A stretch of 42,142 bases of DNA from an uncultured Collinsella sp. (GTDB lineage Bacteria > Actinomycetota > Coriobacteriia > Coriobacteriales > Coriobacteriaceae), in the NCBI GenBank assembly GCA_900756945.1, contig CAAELZ010000072.1:1-42142 (forward strand). Reading direction: 5' to 3'. A model generated the notes under the pieces. It was not told where the DNA came from. It made no database searches and saw nothing but the letters and a program-made list of their open reading frames with translations. Shown piece after piece: positions 9,247 to 16,128 of the stretch. Made by a program: the position numbers and the translations under genes. Position 1 is the first letter of the stretch. Every line of letters begins with the position of its first letter.

Positions 9247-9531
9247 CTACAAAAACATGCCGCGGATGTAAAATGAAGCAGGGTCGAACCGGAACAGTTC
9301 CCGGACAATTGGCGTCCGGCCAGACACTTCGATTCGATCCTTTCTCATACCTGCATCTAAAATACTCCCATAATCATTCTCGACATCTTTAACGCCCTCA
9401 CCTCCTGCCACCAGCACGTCGTAGGTGCCATTTTCAACGAATCGATATGACCGTCCATTCATGGTCTTTAAGGCACGTGATACCATGAAAGCGTGCGGTA
9501 TTTCTCCAATCGAAAACCTGCGTGAACGCAT
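9247..9531 (-). pseudogene. Possible gene remnant, leftward
   Basis: A 94-codon open frame lies in an otherwise gene-free stretch of about 600 bases. Its middle part reads like real protein (NGTYDVLVAGGEG, VENDYGSILDAG), but there is no ribosome site before any start and I recognise no family. It may be a decayed gene or chance. Apart from this and two hairpins I see nothing in 9143-9611. Confidence 0.2.
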
Positions 9532-9611
9532 GACTTGAGACGCTTTTAGAACTCACCAAGCGCAGGACAAACACAACTCAACAGCGGCCGCGTATTTGTT
9601 CCCAGCCGTAC

Positions 9612-9630
9612 GGCATGGCGGAGCCATGCC
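9612..9630 (+). promoter_or_regulatory. Hairpin in the leader of the coiled-coil gene
   Basis: GGCATGGC pairs perfectly with GCCATGCC over a GGA loop and ends 9 bases before the ribosome site TTGGAG (9640-9645). It could modulate translation of the next gene. Confidence 0.45.
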
Positions 9631-9654
9631 CATTGTTGATTGGAGTGCCGCACG

Positions 9655-10233
9655 ATGACAGACAACCCAAACGAGAGAAAAATCAGCGAGACGCCCGGCG
9701 TGAAGTCCGTCCTCGATGAGGCCGCCGAGCGGATCGAGGCGACATGGCGGGAGAAGCTGCTGCGCGAGACGGGCAACCTCATGACCGAGAACGCACTGCT
9801 CATGGCCCAGGTGGATGAATTCAGCCGCAAGCTCGTCGAGGCGACGGATCGGAACGAAAGACTTGAGGCCGACTGCAATGAGCGGATTGCCTTTATAGAG
9901 GAGAAGTTCGAGCTCGATACCGCGAGCCTCGAGCTCGAGAACAACGAGCTCCACGCCGCAAGCGTCAGGTACTTCTCCCGTGCTAAGGAGCTCGACAGGC
10001 AGGTCGTTCAGCTCCGCGCCGAGGCTGAAGCCATGGCCGATGAGATCGAGCGCCTGCGCGTCGAGCGTGACGCCGCGTTGAAAGCCCAGGCCGAGCTGAG
10101 CGATGCGCTCCTGGCCCAGCACGACCTGATGGCCGCGGTAGCCGCCCTCAAGGACCGCCTCGCCGCCTCCGAGCAGCGGGCAGCCGCGGCCGAGGCCAAG
10201 GTCGAGGCCATGACCCAGATGAAGGATGAGTAG
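9655..10233 (+). CDS. Coiled-coil protein of unknown function
   Basis: This 192-aa hydrophilic protein is almost entirely predicted coiled coil. From about residue 20 to the end it is a continuous heptad-like pattern rich in Glu, Ala, Leu and Arg (for example ASLELENNELHAAS and ALKDRLAASEQRAAAAEAKVEAM). There is no signal peptide or membrane segment, so it should be cytoplasmic. The ATG at 9655 has TTGGAG 9 bases upstream; the TTG at 9640 overlaps that site. It stands tail to tail with the metallophosphoesterase operon, separated by a long hairpin. I do not recognise a family. The high GC and codon use differ from the AT-rich integrase module, which suggests a separate acquisition. Confidence 0.7.
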   Translation: MTDNPNERKISETPGVKSVLDEAAERIEATWREKLLRETGNLMTENALLMAQVDEFSRKLVEATDRNERLEADCNERIAFIEEKFELDTASLELENNELHAASVRYFSRAKELDRQVVQLRAEAEAMADEIERLRVERDAALKAQAELSDALLAQHDLMAAVAALKDRLAASEQRAAAAEAKVEAMTQMKDE

Positions 10234-10251
10234 GTCGCATAGCATCTAATT

Positions 10252-10292
10252 TTCTAGAAACCCTCTAGAGCATTTCTAGGGGGTTTCTAGAA
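10252..10292. terminator. 18-bp inverted repeat between convergent genes, overlapping a stop codon
   Basis: The left arm (10252-10269) and right arm (10275-10292) are complementary except for one G-T pair, with a 5-base loop. TCTAGA palindromes recur inside the arms. The stop codon of the leftward metallophosphoesterase gene lies inside the right arm. There is no U tract, so it may stabilise both convergent mRNAs rather than being a simple terminator. Confidence 0.6.
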
Positions 10293-11009
10293 CTGAGAAC
10301 CGGGCGCAGCACTTTCGATCGGCACGATGTCTCGATAGACCAGGCGATGCCTGTCGTCGCGCCATTCGTCGCCGTGGTAATGCCCGAAGAGCCAGATGCG
10401 ATAGTCGAGCCGCCCGTCGAGCTCGCCCAGGAAAGTTTGCAGCGTATCCCCGCCGCACTCACGTCCGCGCTCGCGGCACAGCTCTCTAGCCAGGGCAGCA
10501 GGAGCCTCGTGACTCACCACGTAGTCGACCCTCCAGCCTACGCGGTTGAGCGAAGCGCGGCAGTGGTCCATCTCTTCCTCGCTCGGCATCTCCTCGGGCC
10601 ACCAGCTCCTCCCCTCCTTGCGATACTGCCTGTCGTTGCTCGCGGCGCCGCCCATGGCAAGGACTGTGAACCCGTCGATATCGAACACCTCTCCGCGCAT
10701 CAGGTGCAGCACGTGCGGTCGCGCCTCATGGACGAGGCCGCCGTTCCACTCCCGCACCGGCAGTTCTGCCAGCATCCGGTGGTTCTCGTGGTTGCCGTCT
10801 ACGAAACACGTGGTCCATGGTTTTGACTCAAACCAATCGAGCCAATACCTCTCAGCATTCGAGCCGTCCCAGACAAAGCCGAAGTCGCCGGCCACGATCA
10901 CCGCGTCATCGCGCGTCAGGGTCCGGCCCAGCGGCCAATTTTTGAATGCAAACCGGCTGGACCCGTACTCGGCCCTGCCGTGCACGTCGCCTGTCACATA
11001 GACCGTCAT
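10287..11009 (-). CDS. Calcineurin-like metallophosphoesterase (third gene of the operon)
   Basis: This 240-aa protein has the full metallophosphoesterase motif set: GDVHG near the N-terminus, GDFGF, GNHE, a histidine in VSHEA and GHYH near the C-terminus. These bind two metal ions and hydrolyse a phosphoester; the substrate is unknown. It is a clear paralogue of the gene upstream: both begin MTVYVTGD-x-HG and share AGDFGF-x-WD, FVDGNHE, RGEVF and MGGA. The start ATG at 11009 overlaps the upstream stop as TGATG, which points to translational coupling and rules out the GTG at 11024. It is cytoplasmic, with no signal peptide. Confidence 0.88.
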   Translation of the reverse strand: MTVYVTGDVHGRAEYGSSRFAFKNWPLGRTLTRDDAVIVAGDFGFVWDGSNAERYWLDWFESKPWTTCFVDGNHENHRMLAELPVREWNGGLVHEARPHVLHLMRGEVFDIDGFTVLAMGGAASNDRQYRKEGRSWWPEEMPSEEEMDHCRASLNRVGWRVDYVVSHEAPAALARELCRERGRECGGDTLQTFLGELDGRLDYRIWLFGHYHGDEWRDDRHRLVYRDIVPIESAAPGSQF

Positions 11010-11734
11010 CAGTACGCACCCCACGGCAGGAGTTTGTCCCCGAGTCTCACGATTCGGTCATACAGCACCGTGTGCCGTTCGTCCGGGTTGCCGTCTCGGT
11101 GAAAATGGCCGTAATACCAGTGCTTATAGTCCAGGCGGTCCTCGAGCTCATCGAGGAATCCGGTCAGCCGGTCCACATCAGGGCGTTCCCAGCCTGGGTC
11201 CGGGTAGAGCGTCGGCGAGAGCATACGCGTGGCGCAGGTATGGGTGATGACGCAGTCGACCTTCCAGCCGGCCTCGTCGAGCTTTGCCCGCGCGGCATCG
11301 AATTCGCACTCATCCGGGAGCTCCTGAGGCCACCAACTGGAATACGGCACGCGGTATTCCCTGTCCACGCTCGTGGCACCGCCCATGGTGAAGATTGTCG
11401 AACCGTCGAGCTCAAAGACCTCGCCGCGCGTCAGGCGCCGAATGGGCGAGGTGTCCGACAGGCGCTGCGTCAGCCCGCCATGCCACGGCTCCATGGGGCG
11501 CTCCTCCCAGTGATCGAAGCGCTCGTGGTTGCCGTCGACGAACAGTACCGTGTAGGGGCGCGACTCCAGCCAAGCGATGTCGGCGCATTCCTCGGCAGAA
11601 AAGTCCCACGGAAAGCCAAAGTCACCGGCAACGATGAGACAGTCGTCGCTGGTAAGACTATCGCCAAGCTCCCAGTCGCGGAGCTTTTGCATGTCGAGTC
11701 CACCGTGGATGTCGCCCGTCACATAGACCGTCAT
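11009..11734 (-). CDS. Calcineurin-like metallophosphoesterase (second gene of the operon)
   Basis: This 241-aa paralogue of the following gene has the motifs GDIHG, GDFGF, GNHE, THTCA and GHFH. All metal ligands expected for the family are present. The frame stays open far upstream, but that part is only the antisense-like shadow of the preceding gene. The ATG at 11734 has GAGGTGAT seven bases before it and overlaps the previous stop as ATGA. Duplication followed by divergence is likely, because both copies keep the SWWP-x-E motif in the middle. It may act on a nucleotide or nucleic-acid phosphoester. Metallophosphoesterases of this kind are common in phages and mobile elements, but I cannot name the substrate. 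Confidence 0.88.
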   Translation of the reverse strand: MTVYVTGDIHGGLDMQKLRDWELGDSLTSDDCLIVAGDFGFPWDFSAEECADIAWLESRPYTVLFVDGNHERFDHWEERPMEPWHGGLTQRLSDTSPIRRLTRGEVFELDGSTIFTMGGATSVDREYRVPYSSWWPQELPDECEFDAARAKLDEAGWKVDCVITHTCATRMLSPTLYPDPGWERPDVDRLTGFLDELEDRLDYKHWYYGHFHRDGNPDERHTVLYDRIVRLGDKLLPWGAY

Positions 11735-12369
11735 CGAATCACCTCTTCCCTCTTGTACGCCGCCAGCTCGCGCTCGACCTGTCTGTCGCCGGTCTCGTTG
11801 ACCCACCAGGGCCATTTCACCCGGCCGCACGGCTCGTCGACTCCCGCGAACCATTCCCTCAGCTCGTCGAGGCTCACCGGGGCGTGCCCATTGGCATCGC
11901 AACCGACGTCGTAGCGCGGAAGGCCCTGCTTGCGGTTGAACTCGTTGTACGCGCCGCCGCTGCTGTGGATATGCCCGTGGAGGTGCCACGATCCATGGTT
12001 CATGCCCTGCCAGTCGGCCATGGGGTAATGGCTCAGGACGATCTTCCGCCCGTCGATCTTGAGCACGCAGATTGGCGGCTCCACGGTGAAGGCGCCCGTG
12101 ACCGCCGGCTGGGTCCAGTCCTTGTCGTGGTTTCCCGGGACGAGGTGGATGCGCCTGCAGGCGATCTGCTTGCGCAGCCCGTAGGCGTCCTGGGCGGTCA
12201 TCTTGAATGAGAAATCCCCCAGGATGTAGAGCTCGTCGTCCACGGCAACCTTGCCGTTGATGTTGTCGACGATGGCGGCGTTCATCTGCCAAATCGTCTC
12301 CCACGGGCGGTCGGTGAACTTCAGCACGTTCTCATGCCCGAAGTGGGTGTCGCTGGTAAACCAGATCAT
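11731..12369 (-). CDS. Metallophosphoesterase of a different subfamily (first gene of the operon)
   Basis: This 212-aa protein has SDTHFGHENVL at the N-terminus, LGDFSF, GNHD, SHYPM and HGHIHSSGG. That pattern is the one seen in small phage and bacterial phosphoesterases of the SDTHFGH type and is distinct from the two following paralogues. The ATG at 12369 has AAGGAG eight bases upstream. A longer frame reaching 12507 would run through a terminator-like leader hairpin and is not preferred. It leads a tightly overlapping three-gene operon (ATGA, then TGATG), so the three enzymes are probably made in fixed ratio and may work on linked substrates or as a complex. Confidence 0.87.
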   Translation of the reverse strand: MIWFTSDTHFGHENVLKFTDRPWETIWQMNAAIVDNINGKVAVDDELYILGDFSFKMTAQDAYGLRKQIACRRIHLVPGNHDKDWTQPAVTGAFTVEPPICVLKIDGRKIVLSHYPMADWQGMNHGSWHLHGHIHSSGGAYNEFNRKQGLPRYDVGCDANGHAPVSLDELREWFAGVDEPCGRVKWPWWVNETGDRQVERELAAYKREEVIR

Positions 12370-12391
12370 TTTTATGTCTCCTTTTATCGCT

Positions 12392-12456
12392 AAAAAACGT
12401 TCTCCTTCGAGGTCAGGAGACGTTTTATGAGCGACATGAGGTGCATATCCCTCATG
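12392..12456 (-). promoter_or_regulatory. Two-hairpin leader (attenuator-like) before the metallophosphoesterase operon
   Basis: In the leftward transcript the first hairpin is CATGAGG/CCTCATG (12435-12456). It is followed by a stem of CTCC/GGAG flanked by complementary A and T tracts (12392-12426) that ends in a run of six T. That is an intrinsic-terminator shape placed 23 bases before the start codon, after which the AAGGAG site follows. Such order suggests conditional termination. The signal that would control it is not visible. Confidence 0.45.
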
Positions 12457-12563
12457 TTTCAAGCTCCAATCTGCCGGATTTGCCCAACTATATAAGTTTA
12501 CGCCCACGCGCGAACAGGATTTGATTTTTGAAATATGGACGAATTCCTCGTCAGGAGGGTAAA

Positions 12564-12638
12564 ATGGTGCCGACGGCAGCCCAAGTTGTAGAGAGCTGGG
12601 CAGAGCCGTTGCTTAATGAAGTTGGGTCATCGTCTTAG
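12564..12638 (+). CDS. 24-aa mini-ORF with a strong ribosome site
   Basis: AGGAGGG ends 4 bases before an ATG that opens a 24-codon frame (MVPTAAQVVESWAEPLLNEV and four more residues). Its stop overlaps, tail to tail, the stop of the 41-aa toxin-like gene on the other strand. It may encode a peptide, be the 5' remnant of a longer gene, or mark an RNA that is antisense to the 3' end of the neighbour. No family is recognised. Confidence 0.35.
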   Translation: MVPTAAQVVESWAEPLLNEVGSSS

Positions 12639-12760
12639 CGACGGTGGCCTTTCTTTTTGGGCTTCGAACCCTGCTTGAGTGCCTTGGAAAGGCCGACAAG
12701 GGCCGTGAGGAGCGAGACCATAGCGGTCAGGAGCTTCACGAGCTCGGTGAAATCGGTCAT
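12635..12760 (-). CDS. 41-aa hydrophobic/basic miniprotein, holin-like or type I toxin-like
   Basis: The peptide begins MTDFTELVKLLTAMVSLL, continues as one hydrophobic or amphipathic helix to about residue 27 and ends in a basic tail (KQGSKPKKKGHRR). This layout resembles the holin-like and TxpA-type small toxins of Gram-positive bacteria, which act in the membrane. GGAGGTG lies 6 bases before the ATG at 12760; a second ATG at 12766 is too close to it. An extended -10 box (TGATAGAAT, read leftward around 12824-12832) lies upstream. The gene converges with a small rightward transcription unit, as in txpA-ratA. The toxin role is inference from shape and setting. Confidence 0.5.
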   Translation of the reverse strand: MTDFTELVKLLTAMVSLLTALVGLSKALKQGSKPKKKGHRR

Positions 12761-12947
12761 GGGCATCACCTCCCATCAAATGGAGGGCTCTGCCCGGCAC
12801 GAGGGCTGCCGACAGCAAGGACGATTCTATCAGAGCGGCTGACCCCCACCGATCAATTCATACTCCTCATCCTCACCGAATTGCGAGTATGGCAGAATCG
12901 GCACTGGATGGCAGCGCGCTAGGGCACCGACGATAGGCTTTCCAAAA

Positions 12948-14147
12948 CTAGCGAGGCGCGTCGCCGCGATCGTAATCGCCTCGGTCGACCGCACGATCGA
13001 CCTGCGGCGAGATGTCGCCGTTGCCACCATGGGCTCGTCCTGCGGCGCGAACGCGGTCATCGCCAGCATCGGGAACGGCGCCGGCGTAACGGTTGCGAAT
13101 CTCTCTTGCGTAACCGCGCCGGGCAAGAAGCTCATCACGAACCGCCGGATCCTCGAGCAGATCTTCATCGCACTTCGGTGCGATGAACTTAGGAAAGAGA
13201 TTGTAGGCGACGCCCTTGCTCGCCTTTGCCTGCTCGACCCACGCCGAATACGCCTTCTTAAGCCGTTGAATGTAAATCTCGCAACGCCTCTCATAAGGAA
13301 GGGCTCGCTCGGCCTCCAGCACGTTATTTTTGAAGGCCGCCTCAAGTTGCTTGACCGCAAACCTCCCGTCAAGACGAGTCAGGTTGAAAGTGCACTTCGG
13401 GTTGCCGGCCTCCTTGATATCGAGATCTGTCGCATAGACTCGATTGTTCTTGATGAAAATGTCTACGCCCCATGAGGCAAGTAACTTTTTAAACTGCTCC
13501 ATATTCTTCGGATGACCTTCGTTGATTGCAAGATGGATCAACTCGCGCAGATTGTTTTTATAACTGTACTCTCCCCGCTCAACGATTTTCTTTTCAGTGT
13601 CGCGCGGCTGTCGGTCTCGAATCTTCGAGTTCCTCTTTCCCTTTTCGAGCTGAGCGAGATTCCAGGCCTCGTCCATTTCACGAACCCACGCAGCGCGTTC
13701 GTACTTTCCGCGACGCCCGCCCGTCTCGCAACGCTTACCCGTCAAAAGATCCGTGCGGTTAATCGCCATATGAACCGCGTAGCGTTTTCCCGCCTTATCG
13801 CTTTCCTCATGCAACGCGACAATCACTTGTTGATGCGGGTAGTGTTTCGCAAGCCATTGCTCCGCGTAGGCCATACACGCATCGGGGGTCATCTTGCCTC
13901 CGTTGCAGCTGCACTCCTCGGGCAGAAACGCGAGAATCTGATGAAGCATCGTTATGTTCTTCGCGCCGGCACGCGCGGGCCTGTCGTGATGGAACATCTT
14001 CCGCGTCATAGCCATTTCGGAAAACCAGTGCTTTCCGTTCGCGAGGTTCCAGCCGCCGCGGGCCAAAGCATTCTTTCCGTTAATGTACTTGCGCAGGTGC
14101 TTCGCGTAGCGCTCGGACGAAACACCTTTCTGCTTAACGACGGTCAT
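12948..14147 (-). CDS. mobA: Relaxase / mobilization nuclease (MobA-VirD2 type)
   Basis: This 399-aa relaxase should nick oriT and pilot the strand during mobilization. The N-terminal region has a candidate catalytic Tyr in SSERYAKHLRKYINGKN. The HUH-like metal region shows HQQVIVALHEESDKAGKRYAVHMAINRTD, and a basic helical region follows. The C-terminal tail is Asp/Arg/Gly-rich. The ATG at 14147 is chosen because it has GGTGAG just upstream inside mobC. The longer frame reaching 14282 is only mobC read out of frame. It overlaps mobC by 14 bases, so the two are probably coupled. Length is close to small mobilization relaxases without a helicase domain. Confidence 0.85.
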   Translation of the reverse strand: MTVVKQKGVSSERYAKHLRKYINGKNALARGGWNLANGKHWFSEMAMTRKMFHHDRPARAGAKNITMLHQILAFLPEECSCNGGKMTPDACMAYAEQWLAKHYPHQQVIVALHEESDKAGKRYAVHMAINRTDLLTGKRCETGGRRGKYERAAWVREMDEAWNLAQLEKGKRNSKIRDRQPRDTEKKIVERGEYSYKNNLRELIHLAINEGHPKNMEQFKKLLASWGVDIFIKNNRVYATDLDIKEAGNPKCTFNLTRLDGRFAVKQLEAAFKNNVLEAERALPYERRCEIYIQRLKKAYSAWVEQAKASKGVAYNLFPKFIAPKCDEDLLEDPAVRDELLARRGYAREIRNRYAGAVPDAGDDRVRAAGRAHGGNGDISPQVDRAVDRGDYDRGDAPR

Positions 14148-14724
14148 CGAGCTCACCGCCATCGGTGAAATAGCGCTGTTCGAGCTCTTCGATGAAGAGG
14201 GTGACTTTACGGGCATTTTGGTAAACCTTTTCAAGCGTTCGGAAAACCGCCTTCTCGTTGTAGGCCGGAAGACCTTGCGCATTCACAAAATACATCAGCT
14301 GGTTGAGGTTCGTCCCCTCGCGATACAGCTCGTGATAGATTATTGCGACCTGGCTCATATCGAAATCGATCATCTCGATTTTCCCGGCCAGCATCACGCG
14401 GCGGGCATACGCACTGACGGTCATGCCGAGCGCATCCGCCTGCTTGCGAATCGCCTCGTGCTCGCCATCGGTGACTTTGACGTAAATAACCTCCGAGCGC
14501 TTTTCGTTCGAATCCTCTGAAACGGTTTGCAGCTTTTTGCTACGGCCACCGTTCTTATTTTTGGAAATGACTAGATCATCGAACGATTCATTCCAATGAA
14601 TCAGTGCATAGCGAATGAATTCGGCTTTCGTCATGCCCGCCTTTTCTGCCAAAGCGGAAAGCGTTTCGTATTCTTCAGAAGTGAGTGTCGCCTTAACGGT
14701 GTGCGGACGTTTGCAACTCATCAT
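14134..14724 (-). CDS. mobC: MobC-like mobilization accessory protein with two ribbon-helix-helix-like modules
   Basis: This 196-aa protein should bind the oriT region and recruit the relaxase. The C-terminal half has the MobC signature GTNLNQLMYFVN. Two segments, about 8-42 (KATLTSEEYETLSALAEKAG...) and about 76-112 (YVKVTDGEHEAIRKQADALG...), share a beta-helix-helix pattern with GMT at the turn. It therefore seems to carry two RHH-like DNA-binding units instead of one. GGGG lies about 6 bases before the start; the two adjacent ATG codons (14724, 14721) cannot be separated. It is directly followed by the relaxase and preceded by the hairpin-rich oriT-like region. Confidence 0.82.
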   Translation of the reverse strand: MMSCKRPHTVKATLTSEEYETLSALAEKAGMTKAEFIRYALIHWNESFDDLVISKNKNGGRSKKLQTVSEDSNEKRSEVIYVKVTDGEHEAIRKQADALGMTVSAYARRVMLAGKIEMIDFDMSQVAIIYHELYREGTNLNQLMYFVNAQGLPAYNEKAVFRTLEKVYQNARKVTLFIEELEQRYFTDGGELDDRR

Positions 14725-14735
14725 TCATGCCCCCA

Positions 14736-15051
14736 GGAAAGCAGAGCGAATCGGTGAGGCCACCGATTCAAAACCGATATGAGATTGCTTTCCTTTTTAG
14801 GAGCGACTGACGTCGCGCCGATTTTTGAAGTGACGCCGTCACTTTACTTAGAAATGAAAGGCGAACTTCATTTCTAACTTTATCGCCGTGGGAGGCGATA
14901 AACAAGATGTGTTGGCAGATAAAGGGGGCGAGTATGGCCCCATTTATCTAGCCCAACACCAATCTTGCAATCACCGGAACGGCGATTGGGCGGAGCGTAG
15001 CGTAGACACGAAACGAGAGGCCTCGTTTCGAGCGAAAGGCTTCGCGGTGTC
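14736..15051. other. Hairpin-dense oriT-like region upstream of mobC
   Basis: There is no gene here, but inverted repeats follow almost without gaps. They are: a nested pair with GGAAAGCA/TGCTTTCC outside (14736-14793) and GAATCGGT/ACCGATTC inside; GCGAC/GTCGC (14803-14816); AAGTGACG/CGTCACTT (14828-14844); 11-bp arms at 14848-14877; TATCGCC/GGCGATA (14881-14900); a bulged stem of about 65 bases (14903-14967); 14968-14988; and a branched one at 15005-15051 enclosing CGAAACGAG/CTCGTTTCG. The place directly upstream of mobC fits oriT or a single-strand origin. The nic site cannot be told. Confidence 0.6.
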
Positions 15052-15079
15052 GTAGTGTCAGCGGAGACCGTGAGCGGAA

Positions 15080-15180
15080 GCGAATTTTTAACGCGAAGGA
15101 TGCTGAGTGTTAGAAATTCGCTGTAGCGAGAGCGAAGCGGTAATGCGAACGCGAGGGATGCCGAGTGTTTGCATTACCGC
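15080..15180. repeat. Two tandem hairpins with the same 22-nt loop and different stems
   Basis: Hairpin 1 (15080-15121) has stem GCGAATTT/AAATTCGC. Hairpin 2 (15137-15180) has stem GCGGTAATGC/GCATTACCGC. The 22-base loops at 15090-15111 and 15148-15169 differ at two positions only (A/G and T/C); both begin AACGCGA and end GAGTGTT. The stems share little sequence apart from the first GCG. Confidence 0.75.
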
Positions 15181-15255
15181 GCAGCGGACTCCGGGCGAGG
15201 GCTGGAGCAAGTTGATGGAAGACCTTGCCGATTTGCGGAAGTTTTTACCCGAAGC

Positions 15256-15278
15256 ATCCGGCACCGCCGGATTCTTTT
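15256..15278 (+). terminator. Intrinsic terminator read rightward
   Basis: ATCCGGC pairs with GCCGGAT over an ACC loop and is followed by TCTTTTGG. No rightward protein gene ends here, so it may end a non-coding transcript of the hairpin region. Confidence 0.6.
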
Positions 15279-15333
15279 GGAGCGGCCTCTCGTTTGATTG
15301 CTTTCCTATCGTTTGCTCCCAGACTGGGCGTTT

Positions 15334-15359
15334 AAAAAAGGCGACCGAAACCGGCCGCC
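15334..15359 (-). terminator. Terminator of the HW-repeat secreted-protein gene
   Basis: Read leftward, GGCGGCCG pairs with CGGTCGCC (one G-U pair) and is followed by six T. It lies about 50 bases after the stop at 15410. Confidence 0.75.
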
Positions 15360-15409
15360 CACAAATAAATAAACATTTACCGAATGTAAGAGGAGAGGAA
15401 CGATGCACA

Positions 15410-16063
15410 TTACTCCCAGTGGCCGGCGACGTCGACAACCCAATGCTGTCCCGTAGCCTGCTGTTCATAATGTCCCTGATCCTCTTTCGTTTCATAGGAG
15501 TCGTTTACGACAGATCCGCCGATGCCGCCGTTTTCGCCATCGTTAATAATCCAAGCATAGGCGGCATCGGATGAATCGAAAGGCCCTACCATAGTACCAC
15601 CGTGGTTTACCCAATAGCGGGGGTGTGTCGTGTAAACCCAGTTGGAAACCCAAACCTGTCCATAGTCTGTCTCCCAGTGGCCCTGCTCGGCAACCCACTT
15701 CTTCTGGCTGCCGCCGTTGGAAGAGGAATTGTTGCTGCCGGAACTCTGCGAATTGCCGGAATTCTGCTTGGACTGGGAAGAATCGCCCTTGTTGTCCGAC
15801 TTCGAGGAATCGGAAGACTTGTTATCCTCCTTCTTGGAGTCATCGGACTTCTGGTCCTTGTCGTCGGATTCTTTCTTCTCCTCGGTTTTGGTTCCAGAGG
15901 TTTGCGCCGCCTTTTCTTCGCTTGGCTTCTTTTTGTCTTTATTCTTTACCGCTGTGGCGGCCCTTTCCGTAGAGCCGCTTCCCTGCTTTGCAACGCCGGC
16001 ACATCCAATCTGAGGTGCCGAAAGGCACACCAGAAGCGCAACGATAATAGCCTTTGTTCTCAC
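15410..16063 (-). CDS. Secreted protein, possibly a lipoprotein, with low-complexity linker and HW-rich C-terminal repeats
   Basis: This 217-aa protein starts with a signal peptide (MRTKAIIVALLVCLSAPQIGC). The cysteine could be lipidated, although the QIGC box is not canonical. Residues about 30-115 are Ser/Lys/Asp/Asn-rich and probably an extended wall-spanning linker. The C-terminal part holds aromatic segments: GHWETDYGQVWVSNWVYTTHPRYWVNHGG and a second, shorter one ending VVDVAGHWE. GTG at 16063 is preferred because GGGAG lies 6 bases before it; the upstream ATG at 16081 has no site. It lies directly downstream of the large surface-protein gene and may be partly co-transcribed through the hairpin between them. 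The ligand of the HW repeats is unknown. Confidence 0.75.
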   Translation of the reverse strand: MRTKAIIVALLVCLSAPQIGCAGVAKQGSGSTERAATAVKNKDKKKPSEEKAAQTSGTKTEEKKESDDKDQKSDDSKKEDNKSSDSSKSDNKGDSSQSKQNSGNSQSSGSNNSSSNGGSQKKWVAEQGHWETDYGQVWVSNWVYTTHPRYWVNHGGTMVGPFDSSDAAYAWIINDGENGGIGGSVVNDSYETKEDQGHYEQQATGQHWVVDVAGHWE

Positions 16064-16085
16064 ACCGATCTCCCGGTCCATGAAA

Positions 16086-16121
16086 CCGGGCGTTGGACAC
16101 TAGCCGATATCCAACGCCCGG
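16086..16121. terminator. 12-bp hairpin between the surface-protein and secreted-protein genes
   Basis: CCGGGCGTTGGA and TCCAACGCCCGG pair perfectly over 12 loop bases. Leftward a short TTTC follows; rightward CTCGCTTTT follows. It probably ends most surface-protein transcripts and allows some read-through into the next gene. Confidence 0.65.
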
Positions 16122-16128
16122 CTCGCTT

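Noticed and set aside
15080..15180. Integron attC sites, because GTT and AAC boundaries flank the loops
   Set aside because: The distance between the boxes (16 bases) is far too short for attC, and the integrase in the element is not of the IntI type.
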